Source: Marmoricola endophyticus | Lineage (GTDB): Bacteria; Actinomycetota; Actinomycetes; Propionibacteriales; Nocardioidaceae | Assembly (NCBI RefSeq): GCF_014644415.1 | Contig: NZ_BMKQ01000001.1 | Location: forward strand, 920,861 to 984,860 | Length of the DNA stretch: 64,000 bases | Direction of reading: 5' to 3' | Part shown: positions 25,491 through 34,238 of the stretch, piece by piece | Position numbering within the stretch: position 1 is the first letter of the stretch | Layout of the letters: the number at the start of each line of letters is the position of its first letter | Notes under the pieces: generated by a model | The model's database searches: none | The model's input: only the letters and a program-made list of their open reading frames with translations | Told to the model about the DNA's origin: nothing | Made by a program: the position numbers and the translations under genes

Positions 25491-25544
25491 GGTCGGTCAC
25501 TCTCCTGTTCGGCGTTGGGACGAACCTATCTGTACCCACCGACG

Positions 25545-26039
25545 TCACGACAAGCGCACCGGACCTGCGGGCGCGTCGGACGTCCAGGTCATCCGCACGT
25601 CGGGGGCACGCTCCTCGTTGTCGTGCCCGTCGGTGGTCTCGACCTCGACGAGGCCGTGGCGCCGGTAGAACGCCCTCGCCGGGGCGTTGGAGACGAAGAC
25701 CCACAGCCCGAACCCGGCCGGGCGCAGTGCCTTGACCAGCTCGATCAGCGCCGAGCCGACACCGCACCGCTGGTGGGCGGGCGCGACGTACAGGGCGTCG
25801 AGCCAGGTGGGGGTGAGCGTGACGTAGCCGAGCAGGCCGACGTCCCCGCGGGCGACCCAGGTCTCCTGGGTGCCCGAGCGCACCGTCCGGGCGACGTGGC
25901 GTCGTACGTCCTCGCGCGGGTGCACCGCCGGCGGCATCAACGGATAGGCCGCCTCCCGCGCCGCGAGGTGGAGCGCGGCCACCTCGTCGGCGTCGCCGGC
26001 CACCGCAGGCTGCAGGACGACGTCCTCAGACCGCGTCAC
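25545..26039 (-). CDS. GNAT-family N-acetyltransferase
   Basis: A 164-residue acetyl-CoA-dependent acyltransferase. [20 protein letters not shown] contains motif A (Q-x-x-G-x-G) for acetyl-CoA binding, and [17 protein letters not shown] is the C-terminal strand-helix of the fold. The GTG start lies 14 nt inside the end of the pseudouridine synthase gene, giving translational coupling. The acceptor substrate is unknown; position after rluD hints at nothing specific. Confidence 0.85.
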   Translation of the reverse strand: MTRSEDVVLQPAVAGDADEVAALHLAAREAAYPLMPPAVHPREDVRRHVARTVRSGTQETWVARGDVGLLGYVTLTPTWLDALYVAPAHQRCGVGSALIELVKALRPAGFGLWVFVSNAPARAFYRRHGLVEVETTDGHDNEERAPDVRMTWTSDAPAGPVRLS

Positions 26040-26961
26040 GGATCCGGTCGAGCGCCTGCTGCAGGTCCTCGGGGTACGTCGTGGAGTACTCCACGTGCTC
26101 GCCGCTCTCCGGGTGCTCGAACCCGAGACGCACGGCGTGCAGCCACTGCCGCTCGAGGCCCACGCGCCGGGCGAGCGTGGGGTCGGCGCCGTAGGTGAGG
26201 TCACCGACGCACGGGTGGGCCAGCGCGGACATGTGGACCCGGATCTGGTGCGTGCGCCCGGTCTCCAGGTGCACCTCGAGCAGGCTGGCGAAGCGGTGCG
26301 CCTCGAGCGTGTCGTAGTGCGTGACGCTGGGCTTGCCGTCGGCCCGCACCGCGAACTTCCAGTCCGAGCGGGTGTGCCGTCCGATCGGGGCGTCGACGGT
26401 GCCGCGGAGCGGGTCGGGGTGCCCCTGGACGAGAGCGTGGTAGACCTTGTCGATCGCGCGCCGGCGGAACGCGTTCTTGAGCACGGAGTACGCGTGCTCG
26501 GACTTGCAGATCACCATCACGCCCGAGGTCCCGACGTCCAGCCGCTGCACGATGCCCTGACGCTCCGAGGCACCGCTGGTCGCGATCCGGACGCCCGCGG
26601 CCCGCAGGTGACCGACGACGGTCGGGCCCGACCACCCCGGCGAGGGGTGCACCGCGACCCCGACCGGCTTGTCGATCACGACGATGGCGTCGTCCTCGTG
26701 GACGATGCCGATGCCCTCGACGGTCTCCTCGACCACCTCGAGCGGATCGGCCACGGACGGGATCTCGACCTCGAGCACGGCACCGGCCGAGAGCCGGTCC
26801 GACTTCGCGACCACCCGGCCGTCGAGGCGTACCAGTCCGTCGTGGGCCAGCTCGGCGGCCCGGGTGCGGGAGAGCCCGAACATCCGTGCCAGACCGGTGT
26901 CCACCCGCTCGTCGCTCAGCCCGTCGGGCACCGGGACCGTGCGGTGGTCGGCACCGCTCAC
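26026..26961 (-). CDS. RluA/RluD-family 23S rRNA pseudouridine synthase
   Basis: A 311-residue enzyme that isomerises uridine to pseudouridine in rRNA. An S4 RNA-binding domain (about residues 15-70; [20 protein letters not shown]) precedes the catalytic domain, where [15 protein letters not shown] contains the catalytic aspartate (RLD). [16 protein letters not shown] is the second signature. The GTG start overlaps the lspA stop (GTGA). The gene order divIVA-dksA-like-lspA-rluD is that of other actinobacteria. Exact target uridines (RluD positions 1911/1915/1917 in E. coli) cannot be told from sequence. Confidence 0.93.
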   Translation of the reverse strand: MSGADHRTVPVPDGLSDERVDTGLARMFGLSRTRAAELAHDGLVRLDGRVVAKSDRLSAGAVLEVEIPSVADPLEVVEETVEGIGIVHEDDAIVVIDKPVGVAVHPSPGWSGPTVVGHLRAAGVRIATSGASERQGIVQRLDVGTSGVMVICKSEHAYSVLKNAFRRRAIDKVYHALVQGHPDPLRGTVDAPIGRHTRSDWKFAVRADGKPSVTHYDTLEAHRFASLLEVHLETGRTHQIRVHMSALAHPCVGDLTYGADPTLARRVGLERQWLHAVRLGFEHPESGEHVEYSTTYPEDLQQALDRIRDAV

Positions 26962-27566
26962 GCGGCAGACCCCTCGTCGGGCCCCTCGTCGGGCTTCGCC
27001 TCGGTCCGGTCGGCCTCGCGGCGACCGTCCAGGCGTACGCCGCGGAACGCCTGCAGCACCAGGACGACGGCGCCGACGTTGATGCACATGTCGGCGACGT
27101 TGAAGACCGGCCAGGACGGCAGCTGGAGGAAATCCACGACGTGCCCGCGCATCGGACCGGGTGCCCGGAACAACCGGTCGGCGAGGTTGCCGGTCACGCC
27201 CGCCAGCAGCAGACCCAGTCCCACCGACCACAGCGGCGTCCGGGCCCGGAACCCGAACCAGAGGACGACCACGCTGGCGACGATGGCCAGGACGCTCAGC
27301 CCCACGGTGAACTGGGTGCCCGTGCTGAAGGCCGCCCCCGGGTTGAAGACGAGCGTGAACCGCAGCAGGTCACCCACGACGCGTACCGACGCCCCGTCGG
27401 CCAACCGGTCGGCGGCGAGCGCCTTCGTGACCTGGTCGACGACCAGCGAGAGGACACCGACGCCCAGGAAGGTGAGGACGTACGGTCCCGGCCGGCGCTT
27501 GCGGGTGGGTGGGGTCGTCGCGTCCGCCTCGGCGCCGTTCAGCGCCGCTCCTCCCGCTGCTTGCAT
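26958..27566 (-). CDS. lspA: Lipoprotein signal peptidase
   Basis: A 202-residue aspartic membrane protease that removes the signal peptide of diacylglyceryl-lipoproteins. Four hydrophobic helices are present. [24 protein letters not shown] with the first catalytic Asp and FNVADMCIN with the second are intact. The ATG at 27566 overlaps the end of the DksA-like gene by 28 nt; longer frames add sequence that is not lspA-like. A charged C-terminal tail of about 25 residues ([16 protein letters not shown]) is longer than in E. coli but common in actinobacteria. Confidence 0.95.
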   Translation of the reverse strand: MQAAGGAALNGAEADATTPPTRKRRPGPYVLTFLGVGVLSLVVDQVTKALAADRLADGASVRVVGDLLRFTLVFNPGAAFSTGTQFTVGLSVLAIVASVVVLWFGFRARTPLWSVGLGLLLAGVTGNLADRLFRAPGPMRGHVVDFLQLPSWPVFNVADMCINVGAVVLVLQAFRGVRLDGRREADRTEAKPDEGPDEGSAA

Positions 27567-28411
27567 GACATGCACAGTGTGGCACGCGGGAACGCCATCA
27601 GTCGCAGCTTGCCGATCGGCTCCCCGTTGCGCTCGCACACGCCGTAGCTGCCGTCCTCGATCCGCTCCAGCGCGTGCCGGGTCTGGTCCAGCATGTCGCG
27701 GGCGTTGTTGGCGATCGAGAGCTCGTGGTCACGCTCGAACGAGCTCGACCCGACGTCGGCCTGGTCGTGACCGGACCCGTCCCCCGAGTCCACCATCAGG
27801 TCGTGCAGCCCCGAGTCGGCGTCCTCCAGCTCGGCCGACAGGCGGGTGACGTCCTCCTCCAGGTGCTGACGGACCTCACCCAGCTCCGCGGACGTCCACG
27901 GGTCCTCGCCCTCGCGCACCACCAGGGCAGCCGGACCCGCGCCGCGGGCGGTCGTCTTCGCGGACGTCTTCTTCGCCGTCTTCTTGGCCGTCTTCTTCGC
28001 AGGTGTCGCCTTCGTCGACGGCTGCTTCGTCGCCGACTTCTGGGCGGGCGTGGACTTCGTGGCGGCCGTCTTCTTCGCGGCGGACTTCTTCGCGGGAGCG
28101 GAAGCGTCCGCCGTGGCCTTCGCGGTCGTCTTCTTCGCGGGCGTCTTCTTCGCCGGCGCCGTCTTCTTCGCCGGCGCCGTCTTCTTCGCCGCCGTCTTCT
28201 TCGCCGCCGTCTTCTTCGCCGCCGACTTCTTCGCCGCCGACTTCTTCGCCGCCGACTTCTTCGCCGCCGACTTCTTCGCCGGAGTCGAGGCGGCCTTCTC
28301 GGCAGGCGTCGACTCGGCCGAGCCGGGCTCGGCGGTGGGGGCGCCGCGGCGCACGGCACGGCGTACGGCGGACCCGGCGCGGCTCGCGAGCGACTTCTTG
28401 GGGGTGGCCAC
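27539..28411 (-). CDS. TraR/DksA-type zinc-finger protein with long lysine-rich N-terminal arm
   Basis: A 290-residue protein in two parts. Residues about 30-165 are Lys/Ala/Pro repeats (units such as SAAKK, TAAKK, TPAKK), like the tails of actinobacterial histone-like proteins (HupB) and suited to binding nucleic acid. Residues about 175-290 are a DksA/TraR-like coiled coil and C-terminal finger: DGSYGVCERNGEPIGKLRL (partly quoted) then [15 protein letters not shown]. The usual C-x2-C...C-x2-C finger here reads C-x2-N...C-x2-C, so one zinc ligand is missing. The GTG start has AAGGAG 6 nt upstream. DksA-like proteins act in the RNA-polymerase secondary channel; whether this one does is unknown. 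Confidence 0.85.
   Translation of the reverse strand: MATPKKSLASRAGSAVRRAVRRGAPTAEPGSAESTPAEKAASTPAKKSAAKKSAAKKSAAKKSAAKKTAAKKTAAKKTAPAKKTAPAKKTPAKKTTAKATADASAPAKKSAAKKTAATKSTPAQKSATKQPSTKATPAKKTAKKTAKKTSAKTTARGAGPAALVVREGEDPWTSAELGEVRQHLEEDVTRLSAELEDADSGLHDLMVDSGDGSGHDQADVGSSSFERDHELSIANNARDMLDQTRHALERIEDGSYGVCERNGEPIGKLRLMAFPRATLCMSCKQREERR
28140..28285. repeat. 15-bp coding tandem repeat in lysine-rich arm
   Basis: Tandem 15-bp units of the form (G)CCGCCGACTTCTTCG, encoding the pentapeptide SAAKK or TAAKK on the minus strand. At least eight units in near-perfect order lie here. Such an array is prone to slipped-strand gain and loss, so length may differ between strains. Confidence 0.8.
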
Positions 28412-28532
28412 GTGGACTCCTTCGCAGCGGCTCGTGCCGGGTGCACGAGTCGGGTGGACAGTAAGGGTGCCGACGGCCACCGACAAGTCACACGCCGTAC
28501 CGCGAGGGGTGGAGACCGCGGCGGAGCAGCAG

Positions 28533-28567
28533 AACGGGCCCGGAGCCATGTCGGCTCCGGGCCCGTT
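28533..28567 (-). terminator. Perfect 15-bp hairpin after divIVA
   Basis: Arms AACGGGCCCGGAGCC and GGCTCCGGGCCCGTT with a 5-nt ATGTC loop, 20 bp past the divIVA stop. It marks the end of the long mraZ-to-divIVA series and separates it from the dksA-like/lspA/rluD unit. Confidence 0.85.
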
Positions 28568-28586
28568 CGGGCGACTCAGTCGGCGC

Positions 28587-29474
28587 TCAGACGCCGTCCT
28601 CCTCGCCGAGCAGCGACCGCAGCCGCTTCGGCGGACGCTCCGCAGAGGCGAGCGGGGACAGCCCGCCCTCCGACCCGTCGCCGGTCTCCAGCGCGTTGAG
28701 CTGCTGGGTGAAGTAGTTCTTCAGCCGGCTGCGGTACTCGCGCTCGAAGGTCCGCAGCGTCTCGATCTCGCCGTTCAGGCGACCGCGCTCCTTCTCGAGG
28801 TCCCCGACCAGCTTCGTACGCCGCTCGGTCGTCTCGGAGTCCAGCATCTGAGACCGCGACCGTGCGTCGGACTCGATCTTGTCGGCCTTGGTCTTGGACT
28901 CACCCTGGACGCGGTCGGCCTCGGCCTGGGCGGTGGTGAGGATCTGCTCGGCCTCGGCACGCGCCTCGCCGACGAGCTGCTCGGCGTTGTTGGTGGCGAT
29001 CTCGAGCAGACGCGCGGCAGCGGCGGAGGCCTCGGGGACCGTGGAGACCCTGATCTCCTGGGGGCCGCTGACGCTGGTGCTGGTCGGCGTGGCCTCGACC
29101 GCGGTCTCGGCGACCGGGGCCGGGGGCGTCTGGGAGCCCGGCAGCGAGGCCGGCGGAACCGCGGCGACCGCCTGCGTCTCCTCGGGCAGGCTCGGCTTCT
29201 CCGGGCCCGGCTTCGCGGCCGGCTCGTCCTCGACGGCCGGCGTCTCGGGCGCGTCGACCGGCGCGGCCGGAGCATCAGCGGCACTCGCGCCGCTCGCAGC
29301 GTTGTCCTCCGCGACCCGGACCTGCTCGCGCAGGTCGTCGTTCTCCCGGATCAGGCGGGCCAGCTCGGCCTCGACCTCATCGAGGAACTGGTCGACCTCA
29401 CCCATGTCGTAGCCCTCGCGGAGCCGCACCGGTGTGAATCGCTTGTTGCTCACGTCATCCGGTGTCAACGGCAT
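28587..29474 (-). CDS. divIVA: DivIVA/Wag31 polar growth and cell-wall organiser
   Basis: A 295-residue coiled-coil protein that collects at curved membrane at the poles and septum and guides wall synthesis in actinobacteria. The N-terminal DivIVA domain is clear: LTPDDVSNKRFTPVRLREGYD (in part) and MGEVDQFLDEVEAELARL. A Pro/Ala/Glu-rich linker (about residues 80-150) is followed by a long coiled coil with regular heptads to residue 270. The ATG at 29474 gives the canonical MPLTPDDV start. Ends at a strong terminator. Confidence 0.95.
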   Translation of the reverse strand: MPLTPDDVSNKRFTPVRLREGYDMGEVDQFLDEVEAELARLIRENDDLREQVRVAEDNAASGASAADAPAAPVDAPETPAVEDEPAAKPGPEKPSLPEETQAVAAVPPASLPGSQTPPAPVAETAVEATPTSTSVSGPQEIRVSTVPEASAAAARLLEIATNNAEQLVGEARAEAEQILTTAQAEADRVQGESKTKADKIESDARSRSQMLDSETTERRTKLVGDLEKERGRLNGEIETLRTFEREYRSRLKNYFTQQLNALETGDGSEGGLSPLASAERPPKRLRSLLGEEDGV

Positions 29475-29606
29475 GACCTTCACCCACTTCGTTCTTCGAG
29501 AGGGACCTCTGTCCCGTGCCTGCACGACAATAGCGGCAACACGGCCTACGTGCTCTCACTGGAGGCAACTTCCGTCACAACAGTGTTCTGCAGATGTTGC
29601 TTTCGC

Positions 29607-29909
29607 TCACAGCCCGCCGGAGAGGAAGACCAGACCGTTCACCCGTTGCAGGACCAGGCAGACGATCAGCACGACCATCGGGCTGAGGTCGAGACCCATC
29701 CCTCCCAGACGCACCATCGGCAGGACCTTGCGCACGGCCTTGATCGGCGGGTCGGTGATCGAGTACACGATCTCCAGCAGGGCGAGGACGATCCCGCGTG
29801 GTCGCCAGTCGCGGGCGAACAGCTGCACCCAGTCCATGACGAAGCGGACCAGCAGCAGGAAGACGAACAGTCCGAGCGCCCACGCGATGATCTGGCCGAC
29901 GATCAGCAT
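29607..29909 (-). CDS. YggT-family membrane protein
   Basis: A 100-residue protein with three hydrophobic segments; SITDPPIKAVRKVLPMVRLGGMGLDLSP (in part DPPIKAVRKVLP) is the YggT signature. YggT family members lie in division clusters of many bacteria between sepF and divIVA and are linked to osmotic or membrane functions, without a firm biochemical role. It starts 6 bp after the sepF stop and is probably co-transcribed with it. Confidence 0.92.
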   Translation of the reverse strand: MLIVGQIIAWALGLFVFLLLVRFVMDWVQLFARDWRPRGIVLALLEIVYSITDPPIKAVRKVLPMVRLGGMGLDLSPMVVLIVCLVLQRVNGLVFLSGGL

Positions 29910-29915
29910 CTGCTC

Positions 29916-30497
29916 TCAGCTCTGGTTGAAGAAACCGCCCTCGGCGATCCGCTGCTTGTCCTCGGCGGCGACGAAGACGTTGGGCGGCGAGAGCAGGAAG
30001 ACCTTGCTGGTCACACGCTCGATGCTGCCACGGACCGAAAAGATGAGGCCAGCTGCGAAGTCGACCAGGCGCTTGGCGTCGGCGTCGGTCATCTCGGAGA
30101 GGTTCATGATCACCGGGATGCCGTCGCGGAAGTTCTCCCCGATGACCTTGGCCTCGTTGTACGTCCGCGGGTGCAGCGTCACGATCCGCGACATCGCCGA
30201 GGACGCCGTGACCGGGGCCGCCGTGGGCGCAGCCGCGGGAGCGGCCGTGCGACGCCGGTCGGCCAGGTGGGCGACCTCGCCGCGCTGGGGCGGTACGTCG
30301 GGGCGCCGGGTCGTCGTGGTGTCCTCCGCGTCGGCCACGACCGGACGCGCACGCCCGCCGTCGCGCGGGGTCGGGTGCCCGCCCCGCTCGGCCCGCTCGA
30401 CGGGCTCGCGGCGCGGCTCGTCGTCGTAGCCGAACTCGTCCTCGGCCCCCTCGAGCAGTCCGAGGTAGACGCCCATCTTGCGCATCGTGCCGCTCAT
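29916..30497 (-). CDS. sepF: Cell division protein SepF
   Basis: A 193-residue protein. The N-terminal [10 protein letters not shown] is the amphipathic helix that binds the membrane, and the C-terminal domain (about residues 105-185; [20 protein letters not shown] and later [25 protein letters not shown], quoted in part) is the SepF beta-sandwich that holds FtsZ filaments. The middle is a variable charged linker. Actinobacteria lack FtsA and ZipA, and SepF is the usual FtsZ anchor. GGAGG lies 6 nt before the ATG at 30497. Follows yggS with a gap of about 50 bp. Confidence 0.95.
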   Translation of the reverse strand: MSGTMRKMGVYLGLLEGAEDEFGYDDEPRREPVERAERGGHPTPRDGGRARPVVADAEDTTTTRRPDVPPQRGEVAHLADRRRTAAPAAAPTAAPVTASSAMSRIVTLHPRTYNEAKVIGENFRDGIPVIMNLSEMTDADAKRLVDFAAGLIFSVRGSIERVTSKVFLLSPPNVFVAAEDKQRIAEGGFFNQS

Positions 30498-30549
30498 CAA
30501 TGTCCTCCGTGACCGCCGGTGCCCCCGATGGAGCCCTCCAGCGGCGACA

Positions 30550-31260
30550 CTATCCGCGCGAGGGCCGCGCACCGAGCACCGCGCTCCCGACACGCACGTG
30601 TGTCGCGCCGGAGGCGATGGCGGCCTCGAGGTCACCCGACATCCCGGCGGACACCCAGGTCGCCGACGGGTGCTCCTCGCGCACGCCGCTCGCCACCTCC
30701 GAGAGCCGCTCGAAGGCCGGCGCGGGGTCGACGCCGAGAGGCGCGACGGCCATCACACCACGCAGGTCGAGACCGTCGGCGGCAACGACGGCATCGGCCA
30801 GGACCGGGACGTCGTCCGGCGCCGCACCCGCTCGACCGGAGCCGGGCGCACCGTCGGGGTCGAGGTCGACCTGGACGAGGACCGCCAGCGGGCGGCCCCG
30901 CTCGACCGCGCCCCGCGAGAGCCCCGTCACCAGCTTCGAACGGTCCACCGAGTGCACGACGTCGGCGTACGACGCGACCGCCGCGGCCTTGTTGCTCTGC
31001 AGCCCCCCGATGTAGTGCCAGCGCAGCGGCGGCTCGAGATCCCGCAGCTCGGCCGCCTTCGCCTGCGCCTCCTGGTGGCGGTTCTCCCCCACGTCGCGCA
31101 CACCGAGGCCGTGGAGCAGCCGCACCTCCTCGGCCGGGAAGAACTTGGTCACCACGACCAGGGTGATGTCGTCCGCGTCCCGCCCGGCCGCGCCGGCGGC
31201 GGCGGCGATCCGCGCGTGCACCCGCTCCAGCCCGTCTCGCAGCTCCGCCTCGCGACTCAT
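30550..31260 (-). CDS. YggS/PROSC-family PLP homeostasis protein
   Basis: A 236-residue fold-type III PLP-binding protein. [12 protein letters not shown] carries the PLP lysine; [26 protein letters not shown] and [27 protein letters not shown] are signatures. It buffers free pyridoxal 5'-phosphate. It starts with an ATG that overlaps the pgeF stop (ATGA) in the ftsZ-pgeF-yggS-sepF order. Confidence 0.95.
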   Translation of the reverse strand: MSREAELRDGLERVHARIAAAAGAAGRDADDITLVVVTKFFPAEEVRLLHGLGVRDVGENRHQEAQAKAAELRDLEPPLRWHYIGGLQSNKAAAVASYADVVHSVDRSKLVTGLSRGAVERGRPLAVLVQVDLDPDGAPGSGRAGAAPDDVPVLADAVVAADGLDLRGVMAVAPLGVDPAPAFERLSEVASGVREEHPSATWVSAGMSGDLEAAIASGATHVRVGSAVLGARPSRG

Positions 31261-31976
31261 GCGGCGTGCCTGCGGACCAGACCGGCCAGGCGGCCCGCGC
31301 CGGCGCCGTCCCGGCGGTAGGAGAACAGGTCGGTCCGCTCGCGCGTGCAGGCCGACCGGTCCCTGACGTCCACCCCGACGCGCTCGAGCTGGGCCCGCAC
31401 CCCGGCCCCGATGTCGAGCGCCGGAGTTCCCCAGGTGGTGGTCGCCCAGGCGGCCGGCTCCACGGCAGCCACCTCTGCGCGCAGCTCCTCGGGCACCTCG
31501 TAGCAGCCGCCGCACACGTGCGGCCCGATCCACGCCGTCGTACGAGCCGGGCGCGCACCGAGCTCTTCCATCCGGCGGATCGTGGCGGGCACGACGCCGG
31601 CCGCCAGGCCGGGTCGACCCGAGTGCGCCACGGCCACGACACCGGCCTCGGCGTCGGCGAGGACCACGGGCACGCAGTCGGCGACCCGCACGAGCAGCAC
31701 CAGGTCGGAGCGGTCGGTGACCAGCGCGTCGCACTCCGGGCGGACGGCCGGATCGGCGGCGCGCACGACATTGCCGTGGACCTGGCTCATGTCGGCCAGG
31801 TCCGCACCGCCGGCGAAGTCGGAGAGCAGCAGCTCGTGGTTGCGGTGGACGTCCTCGGCGGCGTCGTCACTGCTGACAGCGAGGTTGAGCGAGTCGTACG
31901 GCGCACGACTCACCCCTCCCTCGCGATCGGTGAAGGCGACCTCGACCGGGCCGATGCGCTCGCGGGTGAAGTACAC
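31257..31976 (-). CDS. pgeF: Peptidoglycan editing factor PgeF (YfiH/laccase-fold)
   Basis: A 239-residue copper/zinc-type protein of the YfiH family. FTDREGGVSRAPYDSLNLA, QVHGNVV, VADCVPV and AHSGRPGLAAGVV contain the conserved His/Cys metal site, and WIGPHVCGGCYEV the later one. In E. coli PgeF removes L-Ser mis-incorporated in muropeptides; earlier annotations called it polyphenol oxidase. Starts at GTG 20 bp after the ftsZ stop. Confidence 0.92.
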   Translation of the reverse strand: MYFTRERIGPVEVAFTDREGGVSRAPYDSLNLAVSSDDAAEDVHRNHELLLSDFAGGADLADMSQVHGNVVRAADPAVRPECDALVTDRSDLVLLVRVADCVPVVLADAEAGVVAVAHSGRPGLAAGVVPATIRRMEELGARPARTTAWIGPHVCGGCYEVPEELRAEVAAVEPAAWATTTWGTPALDIGAGVRAQLERVGVDVRDRSACTRERTDLFSYRRDGAGAGRLAGLVRRHAA

Positions 31977-31996
31977 CCGCGCAGTATGGCGCGCGC

Positions 31997-33202
31997 CTAC
32001 TTCAAGAAGTCGGGCACGTCCAGGTCGTCGGGACCGGGGGCCGGCGGCAGCGGTGCCGAGGGCCGCTCGGTCGAGGGCGACTGCTCGGCGGGGTGGTCGT
32101 CGGACCGCTCGGCCGGCGCGGGTGGCGTCTCGGGCCGCGCCGGGGCCGAGGGGCGCTGGTCGTCCGCACGGTGCGTGGGGTCGACCGGGGAGTCGGGGCC
32201 GGGGAGCGAGGGGCGCGAGGGCTTCCGGGCCGCCTCGGGGTCGCGGCGCTTGGGCTGCCCGCCGTCGAAGCCGGCCGCGATCACCGTCACCCGCACCTCG
32301 TCGCCCAGGGCGTCGTCGATGGTGGCACCGAAGATGATGTTCGCGTCCGGGTGCACCGCGTCGGAGACCATTGCGGCGGCCTCGTTGATCTCGAACAGGC
32401 CGAGGTCGGAGCCGCCGGCGATGGACAGCAGGACGCCGTGGGCGCCGTCCACCGACTCCTCGAGGAGCGGGCTGGACACCGCCATCTCTGCGGCGGAGAC
32501 GGCACGGTCCTCGCCTCGGGCGGAGCCGATGCCCATCAGGGCGCTGCCGGCGTTCGACATCACCGACTTCACGTCCGCGAAGTCGAGGTTGATCAGTCCC
32601 GGCGTCGTGATCAGGTCGGTGATGCCGGAGACACCCTGCAGCAGCACCTGGTCGGCCTGCTTGAACGCGTCCAGCATGCTCACGTTGCGGTCGGCGATGG
32701 CCAGCAGCTTGTCGTTGGGGATCACGATCAGCGTGTCGACCTCGTCGCGCAGCGAGCCGATGCCGGTGTCGGCGGAGCCCGCACGACGCTTGCCCTCGAA
32801 GGCGAACGGGCGCGTCACCACGCCGATGGTCAGCGCCCCGAGAGAGCGGGCGATCTTGGCCACGACCGGCGCGCCGCCTGTGCCGGTGCCGCCACCCTCA
32901 CCCGCTGTCACGAAGACCATGTCGGCGCCCTTGAGCACCTCCTCGATCTCCTCGGCGTGGTCCAGGGCGGCCTCGGCCCCGACCTCGGGGTTGGCGCCGG
33001 CGCCGAGACCCCGGGTCTTCTCCCGGCCGATGTCGAGCTTGACGTCCGCGTCGCTCATCAGGAGGGCTTGCGCGTCGGTGTTGATGGCGATGAACTCCAC
33101 GCCCTTCAACCCGACCTCGATCATCCGGTTGACGGCGTTGACGCCACCACCGCCGATCCCCACGACCTTGATGACGGCCAGGTAGTTCTGCGGTGCTGCC
33201 AC
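31997..33202 (-). CDS. ftsZ: Cell division protein FtsZ
   Basis: A 401-residue tubulin-like GTPase that forms the Z-ring. The N-terminal GTPase domain shows [16 protein letters not shown], the signature [13 protein letters not shown], and the T7 loop around [13 protein letters not shown]. The last 85 residues are a Pro/Ser/Glu-rich linker ending in DLDVPDFLK, the C-terminal peptide that binds SepF and FtsW in actinobacteria. Starts at GTG with GAGAGGCAG upstream. A 250-bp gap upstream, longer than any other in the cluster, holds its own promoter region. Confidence 0.98.
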   Translation of the reverse strand: MAAPQNYLAVIKVVGIGGGGVNAVNRMIEVGLKGVEFIAINTDAQALLMSDADVKLDIGREKTRGLGAGANPEVGAEAALDHAEEIEEVLKGADMVFVTAGEGGGTGTGGAPVVAKIARSLGALTIGVVTRPFAFEGKRRAGSADTGIGSLRDEVDTLIVIPNDKLLAIADRNVSMLDAFKQADQVLLQGVSGITDLITTPGLINLDFADVKSVMSNAGSALMGIGSARGEDRAVSAAEMAVSSPLLEESVDGAHGVLLSIAGGSDLGLFEINEAAAMVSDAVHPDANIIFGATIDDALGDEVRVTVIAAGFDGGQPKRRDPEAARKPSRPSLPGPDSPVDPTHRADDQRPSAPARPETPPAPAERSDDHPAEQSPSTERPSAPLPPAPGPDDLDVPDFLK

Positions 33203-33280
33203 GATGGACTGCCTCTCGTGCTCGACGGCGGGAGTGCCTGCTGGTGCTGGCGGGTGCTGGTCTGTGCCGGTCGAGGTCCG

Positions 33281-33318
33281 AACCCTAACCCTCCACTAGA
33301 GGGTTATAGTTATGTCAA
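33281..33318 (-). promoter_or_regulatory. ftsZ upstream element: -35-like TTGACA and hairpin
   Basis: On the minus strand TTGACA (33313-33318) is followed by A+T-rich TAACTATAAC and then by a perfect 7-bp inverted repeat (arms AACCCTC/GAGGGTT, loop at 33294-33298) with another AACCCT copy next to it. No -10 at standard spacing is clear. The mix of promoter-like and palindromic sequence suggests a regulated ftsZ promoter. Confidence 0.45.
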
Positions 33319-33455
33319 CCTCGGCCAGTGGGAACACGTTAGGCACGGCCCGTCCCCACACCGCGGCAACACGCCCTCGACACGCCCGGACGTTTCCGCG
33401 AGGTGGGCAGACCGGGCGACTCGAGGCGGCCGGCGCGTGCGGCGAGGTACCCCGC

Positions 33456-34238
33456 TCAGCGGGTGGTCGGGCGCGAGGGGACGCTGACGTCGAGGGTGCG
33501 GAACCTCTTGTCCGTGAACAGGGCGAGCACCTTCGCCTTGTCGGCGGAACGGCCCGACGAGCCCCACTGCACGGTGCGGTCGTCGCGCAGGGTCAGCTCG
33601 ATGCCGTCGACGGTGGCCACCGAGACGTGGTCGACGCGACGCAGCACGTCGGCCGGCAGCGCTCCGACCACCCGGGCCGCCTCCTGGAGGGCGTCCTGGT
33701 CGGCGCCGGTCTCGTCCTCGATCTCGGGCAGCCCCTTGGGGCGGGCGTCGTACCGGCGGAACAGCACGCCGTCGGCGGACAGTGCCCGCCAGGAGCCCTG
33801 ACGGGGTACGACGGCGACGGGCGTCCGCTCGGTGACGTCGATCCGCACGGTGCCCGGCCACTGCCTGGACACCCTGGTGGACTCGATCGCGGGGATCGCG
33901 GAGAGCCGGGCGCGGACGGCGTCGGTGTTGATCCGCACCATGGGGACGCCCATCGGCACCCGGGCGGCGTCCTCGACCGTGACGGGGTCGAGCGAGTCGA
34001 CGCCGTGCACCTCGACGTCGTCGGAGGCGAGCACCGACGACCAGCCGACCAGCCACACCAGCACCCCGGCCAGCACGACCGCGAGCGCGATCCACAGCGG
34101 ACGGTGCCGGCGGCCGCGGCCCTGCTGGCGGCCTTCACGGCGGCGCCGCTCGAAGAGCTCGCGCTCGATGCGCACGGTCTCCTCGTCCGTGCCCACCGTC
34201 GGGGGCTCCACCGGGCCTCCCCGCGTGCTGGTGCTCAT
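33456..34238 (-). CDS. ftsQ: Cell division protein FtsQ
   Basis: A 260-residue bitopic membrane protein. A basic cytoplasmic N-terminus (about 50 residues), one hydrophobic helix (LWIALAVVLAGVLVWLVGW), a POTRA domain (DVEVHGVDSLDPVTVEDAARV and on to VTERTPVAVV) and the FtsQ domain are all in order. It links FtsI/FtsW-FtsL to the ring. Starts in an ATGA overlap with murC. Confidence 0.95.
   Translation of the reverse strand: MSTSTRGGPVEPPTVGTDEETVRIERELFERRRREGRQQGRGRRHRPLWIALAVVLAGVLVWLVGWSSVLASDDVEVHGVDSLDPVTVEDAARVPMGVPMVRINTDAVRARLSAIPAIESTRVSRQWPGTVRIDVTERTPVAVVPRQGSWRALSADGVLFRRYDARPKGLPEIEDETGADQDALQEAARVVGALPADVLRRVDHVSVATVDGIELTLRDDRTVQWGSSGRSADKAKVLALFTDKRFRTLDVSVPSRPTTR

Noticed and set aside
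28140-28285. CRISPR-like array
   Set aside because: The 15-bp units are direct coding repeats without spacers; no cas genes are present.
28003-30512. Very long plus-strand frame (over 800 codons) across the DksA-like, divIVA and sepF genes
   Set aside because: Its phenylalanine/alanine-rich repeats are the antisense of the lysine-rich arm; it has no domain and contradicts five well-supported minus-strand genes.
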